A stretch of DNA of 64,000 bases from NCBI GenBank assembly GCA_965277435.1, contig OZ255821.1:3038001-3102000 (forward strand), read 5' to 3'. Source of the DNA: Bog-105 sp965277435. Lineage in GTDB: Bacteria; Acidobacteriota; Terriglobia; Bryobacterales; Bryobacteraceae. The first letter of the stretch is position 1. Every line of letters starts with the position of its first letter. Position numbers and translations under genes: made by a program. The notes below the pieces were generated by a model. The model was not told where the DNA came from, did not search any database, and was given only the letters and a program-made list of their open reading frames with translations. Positions 26,449-36,900 of this stretch are shown one piece after another.

Positions 26449-27999
26449 ATGAAAATTTCCCGACGCACTGCTCTTGCCCGACTGGCCGGGAGCGCTGTGG
26501 CCAGTCAGTTACCCGAAGCGGCGCCTGCCTTGCCGCCCGGTGTGGAGGCCGAGAAAACTCCTTTTCAAGGCACACGTGCATCGCTCTCCGCCTATGAAAC
26601 GCCTGACTGGTTTCGTAATGCCAAGTTTGGTATCTGGGCGTGCTGGGGGCCGCAATCCGCTATCGAAGACGGCGACTGGTATGCGCGCAATATGTATATG
26701 CAGGGCAGCCCGCAATACAACTATCACGTCGAGACTTACGGGCATCCTTCCAAGTTCGGTTACAAGGACACCATCCCCGCCTGGAAGGCCGAGAAGTTCG
26801 ATCCCGCCGAGTTGATGAGCCTGTATAAGCAGGCGGGAGCAAAATATTTCGTCTCGATGGGTGTTCACCACGACAACTTCGATCTCTGGAATTCGAAGCA
26901 CCAGCGTTGGAATTCCGTGCAAATGGGTCCGCAGAAAGACATCGTTCGCTTATGGCAGAAGGCCGCGCGTAATGAAGGACTGAAGTTCGGCGTCAGCGAA
27001 CACCTTTCGATCACGTACAAGTGGTTCTCGGTAAGCCACGGACACGATGAAACCGGTTCGCTTGAATCCGCGCCGTACGATGGCGCGGATTCGAAGAACT
27101 TCGATCTGTACGTCGATTCGGATGAAGTCCACACTCAATTAGAGTGGACGGAGGACGGTATTCCCGAGTGGTGGAAGCGCCATTGGTACGACCGCATTCG
27201 CGACCTGGTCGACAACTATCAGCCAGACCTCCTCTACTCCGATGGCGCGCTGCCGTTTGAAGATTATGGCTTGCACCTGATTGCCCGGCATTACAATCTC
27301 AGCGCCAAGCGCAATGGAGGCAAAGCGCAGAGTGTCTACTTCAGCAAACGTCAGGCAGACAGTGTCAAGGGAATTGCCACGCTCGATGTGGAACGCGGTG
27401 TGGTCGATTCGATTTGGCCGCGCCCGTTTCAAACCGATACCTGCATCGGCGACTGGCATTACAAACGCGGCATCGAATACAAGACTTCGAAGACCGTCAT
27501 CGATCTGTTAGTCGACATTGTCAGCCGCAATGGAAACTTGCTACTGAACTTTCCGCTCCCAGCCAGTGGTCAGCTGGATTTGGAGGAGCGTAATGTCTTA
27601 GCGGGCATCACCAGATGGATGGCAGTAAATAGTGAGGGCATTCATGGCACGCGTCCCTGGAAGATCTTCGGTGAAAGCCCGCAAACAGCCACTGTCGCTG
27701 CAACCTCCGCATTCAACGAAAAGCAGCGCAAAGATCTGACGGCCGACGACGTGCGTTTTACCACCAAGGGCGATACACTCTACGCCTTCGTGATGGGCTG
27801 GCCCAATTATCAGGTGCAGATTAGGCCGCTCGCGACTGGAACATGGCTGCGGGTCGGGAAAATTCAGCGCGTGGAATTGCTGGGCTTTGACGGTCAGCTG
27901 CAGTGGTCGCAAAGTGATGCCGGGCTCAAAATTATGCTGCCGGAAAAAGCGCCGTCCGACCATGCTGTGGCATTCAAAATCACTGGTGTTCAAAACTAA
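26449..27999 (+). CDS. Alpha-L-fucosidase-like protein (GH29), copy 2
   Basis: 516 residues, nearly identical to copy 1 with scattered substitutions. The key difference is Cys at position 65 (KFGIWACWGPQS), where copy 1 and GH29 enzymes have His in the HWG motif that contacts fucose. The HH pair and the SDG aspartate are kept. The SD is weaker than in copy 1: GAAAGGA has become GAAAGCA. The stop overlaps that of the convergent uronate-isomerase-like gene (27996-27999). It may be inactive, less active, or altered in specificity. Confidence 0.88.
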   Translation: MKISRRTALARLAGSAVASQLPEAAPALPPGVEAEKTPFQGTRASLSAYETPDWFRNAKFGIWACWGPQSAIEDGDWYARNMYMQGSPQYNYHVETYGHPSKFGYKDTIPAWKAEKFDPAELMSLYKQAGAKYFVSMGVHHDNFDLWNSKHQRWNSVQMGPQKDIVRLWQKAARNEGLKFGVSEHLSITYKWFSVSHGHDETGSLESAPYDGADSKNFDLYVDSDEVHTQLEWTEDGIPEWWKRHWYDRIRDLVDNYQPDLLYSDGALPFEDYGLHLIARHYNLSAKRNGGKAQSVYFSKRQADSVKGIATLDVERGVVDSIWPRPFQTDTCIGDWHYKRGIEYKTSKTVIDLLVDIVSRNGNLLLNFPLPASGQLDLEERNVLAGITRWMAVNSEGIHGTRPWKIFGESPQTATVAATSAFNEKQRKDLTADDVRFTTKGDTLYAFVMGWPNYQVQIRPLATGTWLRVGKIQRVELLGFDGQLQWSQSDAGLKIMLPEKAPSDHAVAFKITGVQN

Positions 28000-29288
28000 C
28001 TGCCCACGCCGCAGAAGTGCATAAAGTTCTGCCGGAACAAGCGCTCGATATCGGTTTTGATCTGCTGCTGTGTGACGAGGCCGCCGTCTTCCGCGAGCAG
28101 CGTGTAGGTATTTGTCAATATAGGGGCCAGTATGCGGCGGGTGTTGCGCCACTTGTAGATGACCTGTTCCAGAATGCGTGCGTCCGAATGTTGCGGGATG
28201 AAAGAGAAGCCGAGCATTTCGATGCGTTCTCGCGTGATTTCCTCGACAATCGAAGGATTGTTGAGAAACCACCAGCAGCCGAAGGGCATCAGGTTGCTGA
28301 ATTTTCTGGCGTAGACGCAGAGTTCGTATTGGTTTTCCCGGCTCAATACGCTTACCAGAAATCGATTTCGCGGAAAGTCGCGGCAGAGCTGTTCGAGGCT
28401 CCGCAAATCCGCGCGCCCGGCCGCATCGCCCGCCAGCTTGATCTCGGGATTCACCTGGCGTCGCACGCCGATCATCAACGAGATTGGAATGTCGAACTCG
28501 CGGCAGGCAGGAAGGACGGCTTCTTTTAAGATCTTGGAGCGAAGGCTATCCTGTTCCGGGTATTGAAACGAGTCCGGGAGCGAAATCGCCATATAAACCG
28601 GCTTCATCCGCGTGCACCAATCGTGCAGAAATCTTCGAAGCTCAGTAACCGCGCCTCCGGATAGCTCGGCATCCACTTTGTACCCTGCTGACTGCAAAAC
28701 CTGCCAGTGGGCGGGCCAGCCGTCCACGATGCGATCGAGCCGTAGCGCGGCATGAAATCTGGGATCTGGCGTTGCGTCGCCCCTCCACAGCACAGACTCG
28801 ATCGAATCCAAAGGATCGTTCGTCATGACGGCTTCACTGATTCCGGCGGCTTTGAAGGCAGCATCGATGTGATTGTCAATTGATTGTTCGGCGAAAAAAG
28901 GCCGGCTCTCGGCCAGCCCCGTGGCATCGGTGGGCAGTCCAAACGCATGTAACACGGCAATCACTCCGCGCGTTGCTTCGGATACGGGCGGATTCTCCAC
29001 GAAGAGCGCCTGCCAGATCGCATCGGCCTGCTGTTCTTTTGACAACGAGAAGTATGTTGCCGGGGTGATCTTCGAGGAGCGAAACAGCTCGGCTTCCAGA
29101 TAGTGATAGGTGAGGAGTTCATCGATGCCCCAGAGCCCCAGCCGTCCGAGAGATGGCTTGAAGAGATGCGTGTGAACGTCGACGAACTGCGCTGCGTTCA
29201 GTTCGCTCTCCACCATGCGCCGAATTTCTTCGGGTCCGGACTTTTGTGCTTCTTGCACGCCATTGGATCGCCCTGCGCTGAGTGCCAT
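27996..29288 (-). CDS. Uronate isomerase-like amidohydrolase-superfamily protein
   Basis: 430 residues. FVDVHTHLFKPSLG near the N-terminus gives the HxH metal motif, and LLTYHYLEAELFR resembles the uronate/glucuronate isomerase family. It ends near MHFCGVGS. No signal peptide. It could isomerise a uronic acid or act on a related sugar acid. It faces fucosidase copy 2 with overlapping stops. A decayed second copy of its 3' end is present at 26072-26211. Confidence 0.7.
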   Translation of the reverse strand: MALSAGRSNGVQEAQKSGPEEIRRMVESELNAAQFVDVHTHLFKPSLGRLGLWGIDELLTYHYLEAELFRSSKITPATYFSLSKEQQADAIWQALFVENPPVSEATRGVIAVLHAFGLPTDATGLAESRPFFAEQSIDNHIDAAFKAAGISEAVMTNDPLDSIESVLWRGDATPDPRFHAALRLDRIVDGWPAHWQVLQSAGYKVDAELSGGAVTELRRFLHDWCTRMKPVYMAISLPDSFQYPEQDSLRSKILKEAVLPACREFDIPISLMIGVRRQVNPEIKLAGDAAGRADLRSLEQLCRDFPRNRFLVSVLSRENQYELCVYARKFSNLMPFGCWWFLNNPSIVEEITRERIEMLGFSFIPQHSDARILEQVIYKWRNTRRILAPILTNTYTLLAEDGGLVTQQQIKTDIERLFRQNFMHFCGVGS

Positions 29289-29299
29289 GCCTCTATCTT

Positions 29300-30847
29300 A
29301 TGAGGGCTCGCTACTCTGGTCAGGTGCTTCTCCTGGTAAACGGACTGGTGGTGGACGGCTCGGGGTCGGCGGGTTTCCCATCATCGGTCCTGGTGGATCG
29401 AGATCGCATTGTGGAAGTCGGGCCGGTAGAATCCGCGTCCGGCATCGAATCCATCGACTGCACCGGCCTCGTGATTGCTCCCGGATTTATCGATCTGCAT
29501 AGCCATTCCGACTTGCAGGTGCTCGACGGGCGAACCGAAAAGCTGAAGCAGGGCGTTACAACCGAAGTCGTTGGGAACTGTGGCTTCTCGCCGTTTCCTT
29601 TAAACGATGCAAAGGCATTGCGGGATTTTGGCTCGGGCATTCTGGGGAAAACCGATGACTGGGGCTGGCCTTCCGCCGAAGCCTACCTGGCGGACTTGCG
29701 GGCCGCCGGCGCTGCGGACCGCACGCTGCCGCTGGTGGGTCATGGCAGCTTGCGCATTGCGGCGCATGGTCTGGGACTGGAACCTCTTACTGCAGTCGAG
29801 CTCGACCGCTTGTGTGACTTGCTCGATGAATCGCTGGACGCGGGCTGCGTAGGCCTCTCCACCGGGCTCATGTACGCTCCTGGCTCCGGCGCGGATTCGA
29901 TTGAGTTGGAAAGCCTGTGCCGCGTAGTTGCGCGGCGCGGCAAGCTGTATACGTCTCACATTCGCGGCTACGCAGAGACACTAGTGGACGCGATCAAAGA
30001 ACAGATTGCACTTGCCGAGCAAACCGGTTGCCGTCTTCAGATTTCGCACTTACAAGCTGCCGGGAGAACAAACTGGCATTTGCAGCAACCGGCGCTGGAA
30101 AAAATCGAAGCTGCGCGGCGACGCGGTGTCGATGTGGAATTCGATATTTATCCGTACCAGTGCGGCAGCACCGTGCTCACGCAGTTTTTGCCGGAGTGGG
30201 CGTTGGATGGTGGAACGCCGGCGCTCCTCGCGCGCATTCAGGACCGCCCGGTTCGCGAACGTCTGATCGACGAATTAAACGACATGGGTTCGGAGCGCTG
30301 GTCCGATGTCACGATCTCGTCGGTGAACAGCCAAGCCAATCAACATTTGACCGGCATGACGGTGGCGGAGATCGCGCGGGAGAACGCATCTGACGAAGGT
30401 ACGTGCGTGGTGAACCTGCTGGCTGAAGAGCATGCCGCGGTGAATATCGTCTCCTTCAATCAGAGCGAGTCGAATCTGCGCGAGTTGATCACTCATGAGT
30501 TGTGTTCGGTGATCACAGACGGCTTTTACGTGAAAGGCAATCCCCATCCGCGGCTGCACGGCACCTATCCGGAGCTGCTGGGAAAAATGGTGCGCGAACT
30601 TGGCTGGCTGAGTTTACCTAGCGCTGTTCATAAGAGCACGGCGCAACCGGCGGCGCGTCTCCATTTGCGCGATTGCGGTTTAATGAAACCGAATTACTTC
30701 GCCGATCTGGTGGCCTTCGATCCGGAGCAGGTAAAGACTGGTGCCAGTTATACGCATCCAAGATCCGATCCTACCGGAATTGCTTTCGTTATGAAGCGCG
30801 GCTCGATCGTTCTGGGCGATCCCGTTATCAAAAGAGGCTCATCATAA
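29300..30847 (+). CDS. N-acyl-D-amino-acid deacylase / D-aminoacylase
   Basis: About 515 residues. The amidohydrolase fold opens with LLLVNGLVVDGSG and IDLHSHSDLQVLDGRTEKL. VTTEVVGNCGFSPFP holds the Cys and GN of the D-aminoacylase metal site, and LYTSHIRGYAETLVDAI is the next ligand region. It hydrolyses N-acyl-D-amino acids. ATG 29300 is chosen; a GTG at 29282 overlaps the divergent neighbour. The stop (TAA at 30845-30847) overlaps the start of the MFS transporter. Confidence 0.9.
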   Translation: MRARYSGQVLLLVNGLVVDGSGSAGFPSSVLVDRDRIVEVGPVESASGIESIDCTGLVIAPGFIDLHSHSDLQVLDGRTEKLKQGVTTEVVGNCGFSPFPLNDAKALRDFGSGILGKTDDWGWPSAEAYLADLRAAGAADRTLPLVGHGSLRIAAHGLGLEPLTAVELDRLCDLLDESLDAGCVGLSTGLMYAPGSGADSIELESLCRVVARRGKLYTSHIRGYAETLVDAIKEQIALAEQTGCRLQISHLQAAGRTNWHLQQPALEKIEAARRRGVDVEFDIYPYQCGSTVLTQFLPEWALDGGTPALLARIQDRPVRERLIDELNDMGSERWSDVTISSVNSQANQHLTGMTVAEIARENASDEGTCVVNLLAEEHAAVNIVSFNQSESNLRELITHELCSVITDGFYVKGNPHPRLHGTYPELLGKMVRELGWLSLPSAVHKSTAQPAARLHLRDCGLMKPNYFADLVAFDPEQVKTGASYTHPRSDPTGIAFVMKRGSIVLGDPVIKRGSS

Positions 30848-32058
30848 AGAACCGCTGGGTCATTCTCGTCCTGGTTTTCTTCGGCATCCTCATCAGCTAC
30901 ATCGACCGCGGCAATCTGAGTATCGCCGCGCCGGTCTTAATGCGTGAATTTGATCTTTCGGGCAGCGTTATGGGGCTGCTGCTCTCGGCTTTCTTCTGGA
31001 CCTATGGCGCATTTCAATTGCCGGCCGGATGGGCGGTCGATCGTTTAGGTATTAGGAGATCGTATTTCGCAGCCTTTTTGTTGTGGTCGCTCGCTTCGGC
31101 TTCCATGGCGCTGAGCCACAATGCGCAAAGCATGTTCGGGCTGCGCCTGCTTTTAGGCGTGGCGGAATCCGTGGGACCGCTGGCGAGCCTGGCTTTCATC
31201 CGGCTGGCGTTTTCTGAAGAGGACCGCGGCCTGCCGGTATCGATCTACATCGCCGGGCAAACCATTGGGCCGGCGTGCGGCGCGCTTGTCGGCAGCGCGT
31301 TGATCGCAACAGCCGGATGGCGCGTGCTGTTTGCTACTACCGGTTTAATTGCGCTATTGTGGCTTCCTCTCTGGTGGTATTTCGCGAGATTCAGCAGGCC
31401 TGAACAAGCCAATACCCGCGCGCGCGTGGCATGGAAATGGTCCGCGATCTTTTCGAGCCGCGCCTTCTGGGCCATGTCGTTTTGCGTGTTCCTGTTTTCT
31501 TACTTCTGGTATTTTCTGCTTACCTGGATTCCGACTTATTTGAACGTCTCGCGGGGCTACCCAATGATTGCCATGGGGCGCATCCTATCAGTGCCGTTGT
31601 TCATCATGGCGCCTGTGAATATTGCGATTGGCTGGTTGGCGGATCGAGCGATTCGTCGTAATCAAAATGCGCTACGCGTCCGGGTCAGCATTGCCATCGC
31701 GGGCTTTCTAGGCGCGGGCCTTATCCTTCTTCTGACTCACGTGCAGAGCCGCCGCTCAGTTTTGCTTGTACTCATTCTCTCGGTGTGTTCCTTTGGCGCG
31801 GCCAGCACGAACTTCTGGGCCATCGTGCAGCACATTGCTCCGGCGGCGTTCACCGCACGGCTGATCGCCTACTTTAATACCTTGTCTCAAGTAGCGGGCG
31901 CGGTTGCTCCCATCGTCACTGGCTACACGCTGGGGCCGGCGAAGAATTTCACGGTGGCCATTTCGCTGGCTGGAGTGAGTTCTTTAGGCGCGGCGTTGCT
32001 GCTGATTGTAACGGGCCCGCAATCTATACAGGGATTGAAGGATCATTTGAAATCGTAA
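30844..32058 (+). CDS. MFS transporter (ACS-type)
   Basis: About 404 residues, 12 membrane helices. TM1 is WVILVLVFFGILISYIDRGN, with the Asp-Arg of the anion:cation symporter group. The reading frame is open from 30673, but that part overlaps the deacylase gene in another frame and contains no membrane pattern. No ATG, GTG, TTG or CTG lies near TM1. The best start is ATA 30844 (or ATC 30841), 3-6 nt after AAAGAGG and overlapping the stop as ATAA. It may import the deacylase substrate or a sugar acid. Confidence 0.85.
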   Translation: MKNRWVILVLVFFGILISYIDRGNLSIAAPVLMREFDLSGSVMGLLLSAFFWTYGAFQLPAGWAVDRLGIRRSYFAAFLLWSLASASMALSHNAQSMFGLRLLLGVAESVGPLASLAFIRLAFSEEDRGLPVSIYIAGQTIGPACGALVGSALIATAGWRVLFATTGLIALLWLPLWWYFARFSRPEQANTRARVAWKWSAIFSSRAFWAMSFCVFLFSYFWYFLLTWIPTYLNVSRGYPMIAMGRILSVPLFIMAPVNIAIGWLADRAIRRNQNALRVRVSIAIAGFLGAGLILLLTHVQSRRSVLLVLILSVCSFGAASTNFWAIVQHIAPAAFTARLIAYFNTLSQVAGAVAPIVTGYTLGPAKNFTVAISLAGVSSLGAALLLIVTGPQSIQGLKDHLKS

Positions 32059-32074
32059 GCTGCCTCGCTAAACA

Positions 32075-32088
32075 TGAGTCGAAACTCA
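32075..32088. promoter_or_regulatory. Candidate TetR operator upstream of efflux operon
   Basis: TGAGT-CGAA-ACTCA, a perfect inverted repeat ending 12 bp before the GTG start of the TetR gene. A second palindrome, GTGAG-TGTGCC-CTCAC, covers the start codon itself. Confidence 0.5.
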
Positions 32089-32100
32089 CTTCTGTAGAAT

Positions 32101-32739
32101 GTGAGTGTGCCCTCACGTCTGAATGGAGCGCCGCGGCGTATTCCACAACAGGAACGCGGCGAGCGAAGAGTAGCAGCTTTGTTGAATGCTGCTGCATCAG
32201 TCATAACAGACGCTGGATATAGCGCGGCCACGATGGCCGAAATTGCCCAGCGGGCGGGTGCCAGTATTGGCTCACTGTACCAATTTTTTCCGAACAAGGA
32301 ATCTGTTACAGAGGCGTTACGGGAACGGTACAGAAAAGAAGTGGTGGAGCTGTGGGCGTCGCTGGAAGGGGCCGACGCTATTGCAATCAAAGATTTAGGG
32401 ACGCAACTATTGGATGAAATGGTAGTCTTCCTGGAACAACGTCCGGCGCTTCTTCGTCTGATGAACGAAACTTGCCCGTCCCACGAAATATCCATTCGCG
32501 ATTTTCTGCGAGTGAGGCTGGCTCGCATTCTGTTGATCGCCGCGCCGCGCTTATCCAAGACCCATGCCGGTCTTCTAGCAACGGTCAGCTTGCAGATGAT
32601 GAAATCCATGAACGAACTGTATGCGGAAGCGCAAGGTGCAAATCGTAAAGCGCTGGTGCGCGAATATGAGCTTTTGCTGAGCTGGTACTTGAAAACGCAG
32701 CTCCGAGCCATTCCAAAGAAAGCAATGACGGCGAAATAA
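32101..32739 (+). CDS. TetR/AcrR-family regulator of the efflux operon
   Basis: 212 residues from GTG 32101. Helix-turn-helix: ATMAEIAQRAGASIGSLYQF then FPNKESVTEAL. The C-terminal part fits an AcrR-like ligand domain. It precedes the MFP gene by 5 bp and has inverted repeats over its promoter and start, so it is likely the repressor of itself and of the RND pump. The inducer is unknown. Confidence 0.9.
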   Translation: MSVPSRLNGAPRRIPQQERGERRVAALLNAAASVITDAGYSAATMAEIAQRAGASIGSLYQFFPNKESVTEALRERYRKEVVELWASLEGADAIAIKDLGTQLLDEMVVFLEQRPALLRLMNETCPSHEISIRDFLRVRLARILLIAAPRLSKTHAGLLATVSLQMMKSMNELYAEAQGANRKALVREYELLLSWYLKTQLRAIPKKAMTAK

Positions 32740-32744
32740 CGGCA

Positions 32745-33956
32745 ATGAACAGGACTCTTTTTCTCTTCTCTTTTTTTAGTCTGGCAGCGGCGATGGTGCT
32801 GACAAACGGTTGTGCGTCCAAGCCGGCGACTCCTGCTACTATGCCTCCACCGCAAGTTAAGGTTGTCGAGGCGACACAAAAAGACGTGCCGGTTTATGGC
32901 GAGTGGGTGACGACGCTGGATGGTTTCGTCAATGCCAATATTCAGCCGCAAGTGTCCGGTTACCTGATCCGGCAGAATTATCGCGAAGGTTCGTACGTTC
33001 GCAAGGGCGCCGTCTTGTTCCAGATCGATCCGCGGCCGTTTCAAGCAGTAGTGGACCAGGCCAAAGGGCAGCTGGCGCAAGCGAAGGGCCAGCTCGGACA
33101 ATCAGAAGCGCAACTGGGGCTCGCGCAGATCAACGTGAAGCGCGACACGCCGCTGGCTAAGGCCCGAGCGATCGCGCAGAGCCAGTTGGATAACGATACT
33201 CAAACCGAGAAGACGGCCGAGGCTACCATCCTCTCCTCGCAGGCGAGCATCAAGGCGGCTGAAGCCACTCTCGAAACGGCGAATCTGAACCTGGGATTCA
33301 CGCAGGTTCGCTCGCTGGTGGATGGCGTGGCGGGACAGGCAACTGTGCAGATCGGCAATCTGGTGAGCCAGACGACCATATTGACGGCAGTTTCGCAGGT
33401 CAATCCCATCAAGGCTTACTTTCCGATTACCGAGCAGGAGTATTTGCGGATTGCCGACAAGATCAAGCCGGCCGATGACTTGTTGCGAGCGAAGAACCCG
33501 GTGCCATTGCAGCTGACGCTGGCCAATAACACGGTGTATAAGTACCCGGGCAAAATTTTGTTTGCTGACCGGCAGGTGGATCAATCGACGGGCACTATCC
33601 GCATTGTGGCGGCTTTCGACAATCCCGGAAATATCCTGCGTCCCGGGCAATACGGGAGGATACGGGCGCTGACCGACTTGCGCAAAGACGCGATTCTGGT
33701 GCCGCAATCGGCGGTGACGGAACTGCAGGGCCGCTACCAGGTGGCGGTGGTGGATGAGAGCAACAAAGTAAAAGTTGAGACAGTGGATGTCGGAACCCGC
33801 GTGGGTGATCTGTGGGTGATCAACAAAGGGCTGAAAGCGGGCGAGCGAGTGATTAGCGAAGGCACGTCGAAAGTACGTGATGGCGCGACTGTGAAACCGA
33901 CGGAAGATAATGCACCGGCTGCCTCGGCCGATGCTTCTCAGACTACAGGTAAATAA
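32745..33956 (+). CDS. RND efflux membrane-fusion lipoprotein
   Basis: 403 residues. Signal peptide with lipobox LTNGC (Cys23). HlyD/AcrA layout: a lipoyl-type segment (VNANIQPQVSGYLIRQNYRE), a coiled coil at about 105-175 with AKGQLAQAKGQLG repeats, then beta-barrel and membrane-proximal domains. The tail is Ala/Ser-rich. It links the RND pump to the outer-membrane channel encoded two genes downstream. It ends 3 bp before the pump start. Confidence 0.93.
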   Translation: MNRTLFLFSFFSLAAAMVLTNGCASKPATPATMPPPQVKVVEATQKDVPVYGEWVTTLDGFVNANIQPQVSGYLIRQNYREGSYVRKGAVLFQIDPRPFQAVVDQAKGQLAQAKGQLGQSEAQLGLAQINVKRDTPLAKARAIAQSQLDNDTQTEKTAEATILSSQASIKAAEATLETANLNLGFTQVRSLVDGVAGQATVQIGNLVSQTTILTAVSQVNPIKAYFPITEQEYLRIADKIKPADDLLRAKNPVPLQLTLANNTVYKYPGKILFADRQVDQSTGTIRIVAAFDNPGNILRPGQYGRIRALTDLRKDAILVPQSAVTELQGRYQVAVVDESNKVKVETVDVGTRVGDLWVINKGLKAGERVISEGTSKVRDGATVKPTEDNAPAASADASQTTGK

Positions 33957-33959
33957 ACG

Positions 33960-36900
33960 ATGTCTAAGTTTTTTATTAATCGGCCAATCGTTGCCATGGT
34001 GATTTCGATCGTCATGGTCATTGTCGGTATCGTGTCGATGCTCCAGCTGCCGATTGCGCAGTTTCCGGACATCGTGCCGCCCGAAATCCTGGTGCAGGCG
34101 ACCTACCCGGGCGCAGATGCGCTGACGCTCGAACAATCGGTGGCGACACCGCTCGAAGCGCAGATCAGCGGTGTGGACCACATGGCCTACATGTACTCGG
34201 TAAACGCTAACAACGGGGTGTCGCAGATCACGGTCGACTTCAACGTGAACACGAGCCCGGATATCGACCAGGTGTTGACGCAGTTGCGCGTTTCGCAGGC
34301 GCAGTCGCAATTGCCGGCGCAGGTTAATACGGCTGGTCTGACGGTGCAGAAGTCGCTGTACGCACCGTTGATGCTGATTGCCTTGTATGCGCCGAAGGGC
34401 GGTTACGACAGCGTGTTTCTGGCGAACTACGCATACATCAATCTGGTGGACGAGCTGACGCGGTCGCCGGGCATCTCGCGCGTGCAGGTGTTCGGTGCGG
34501 GGCAGTACGCGATGCGCGCGTGGGTGAACCCGGACCGTTTGAATAAGCTGAGTATCACGGTGCCGCAGATTGTGGCGGCGCTGCAGAGCCAGAACACTGT
34601 GAATCCTGCCGGTCAGATCGGCGGCGAGCCGGTGCCAAGCGGCCAGCAGTTTACTTACACAGTACAGGCGCAAGGACGGTTGAAATCGCCGGAAGAGTTT
34701 GGCAACATCGTGCTGCGCGCCAATCCCGATGGTTCGAACCTGCTGCTGAAAGACGTGGCGCGACTGGAACTGGGCGCACAGACGTACAACCTGACCGGGC
34801 GCTATCAAGGCAAGCCATCGGCGATTCTGGCGATCTATCAGCTGCCCGGCTCGAACGCGGTGGACGCCGCGAAAGGCGTGCGCGAAAAGATTGCTACCCT
34901 ATCGAAGCGCTTTCCACAAAATCTGGCTTATCAGGTCAGCCTCGACACAACGCTGGCGGTAACGGCCGGCATGAAGGATATTGTCACCACGCTGTTCATC
35001 GCGCTGGCGCTGGTGATCGCGGTGGTGTACATCTTCCTGCAGGGATGGCGGGCGACGCTGATCCCGTTGGCAGCGGTTCCGGTGTCGTTGATCGGTACGT
35101 TCGTGGTCTTTCCGCTGCTGGGATTTTCGATCAATACGCTTTCGTTGTTCGGGCTGGTGCTGGCGATCGGACTGGTGGTCGACGACGCCATCGTGGTAGT
35201 CGAGGCAGTGGAACGGCACATCGAAGAAGGCATGTCGCCGCGCGATGCGGCACTCAGAGCGATGGAAGAAGTCGCCGGTCCGGTGGTGGCGATCGCGCTG
35301 ATTCTGACGGCGGTGTTCGTGCCAACCATTTTCATTCCGGGTATCACCGGGCGTTTGTATCAGCAGTTCGCGGTGACGATCGCCATTTCGGTAATCTTTT
35401 CGGCATTCAATGCACTCTCGCTCAGCCCCGCGCTGTCAGCGCTTTTGTTGAAGCCAAAGAAGAAGAGCCGGGGACCGCTGGCGCGCTTCTTCGACTGGTT
35501 CAACCGCATGTTCGAACATGTCACGCACGGCTACGTGAATTTTTCCGGATTCCTGCTGCGCAAGGCTGCATTTAGCCTGATCTTTCTGGCGGGCATGGCC
35601 GTGCTGGCGGTATTCATCGGGGGCAAGCTGCCGGGATCGTTTTTGCCCGAGGAGGATCAGGGCTATTTGTACGTAGCGTTGCAGCTGCCGAATGCAGCCT
35701 CGTTGCAGCGGACTTCGGAGGCGGCTCGCAAAGTGGAAAACATTCTGGCCAAGACGCCGGGTGTGGCTGGTGTTACTTCGGTCATCGGCTTTAGTTTGTT
35801 GAGCCGGGTACAAGCCACCTATAACGGATTCTTCTTTGTGACTTTGAAGCCTTGGGAGGACCGCAAGGCCGCGGATGAGCAGTATGAAGCGATCAAAGGC
35901 CACGTGATGGGGGCCTTGCAGCAGGTGCCGGATGGGATGGCGTTTTCTTTTCCGCCACCGTCGATTCCGGGCGTAGGCAGTTCGGGCGGTGTGACCTTCA
36001 TTCTGGAAGACCGATCGGGAGCTGAGCTGTCGTTCTTGACCTCGAACCTGGACAAATTCATGAAAGCGGCCGGCGCCCGCAAGGAACTGACAGGCATGAG
36101 CACGACGTATTTGCCAAGCGTGCCGCAGGAGTACGCCGACGTGGATCGCGTGAAAGTGACGCGGCAAGGCGTCAATGTAGCAGACGTGTACGAAACGTTG
36201 CAAGCATTTCTGGGCGGTTACCTCGTGAACTACTTCAACCGCTTTGGACGGCAGTGGCAGGTGTACGTGGAAGCGGAAGGCGACTTCCGGCAGACGACGA
36301 AAGACATGAGCCGCTTCTACGTTTCGAACAACAAGCAGGGCATGGTGCCGTTGAACGCAGTGACGGATACTAAGCCGATTGCGGGGCCGGAGTTTACAAC
36401 ACGTTTCAACGAGTACCATGCGGCGCAGATCAACGTGGCGGCCGCGCCGGGCTACAGTTCGGGGCAGGCTATGGCGGCGCTCGAACAAGTGTTCGCGCAA
36501 ACAATGCCGGTCGAGATGGGTTACGACTACACAGGCATGTCGTACCAGGAAAAGCAGGCTTCGCAAGGTGTGCCGCCCTCGGTAATCTTCGGTTTGTCGA
36601 TCGTGTTCGTGTTCCTGATTCTGGCCGCGCAGTACGAGAGCTGGTCGCTACCGTTCAGCGTGCTGCTGGGGACGCCGATCGCGGTGTTTGGCGCGTACCT
36701 GTTTCTCTTTCTGCGGCACTTCGAGAACGATGTGTACGCGCAGATTGGTTTGGTGATGTTGATCGGACTGGCGGCGAAGAACGCCATTCTGATCGTGGAG
36801 TTCGCCAAGACGGAGTATGAAAAGGGCAAAAGCATCGAAGAGGCGGCATTAACCGGAGCGCGCATTCGATTCCGGCCGATCTTGATGACGGCGTTCGCGT

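Noticed and set aside
33102..34808. 568-residue minus-strand ORF
   Set aside because: Antisense shadow of the RND membrane-fusion and pump genes; Arg/His-rich with no domain.
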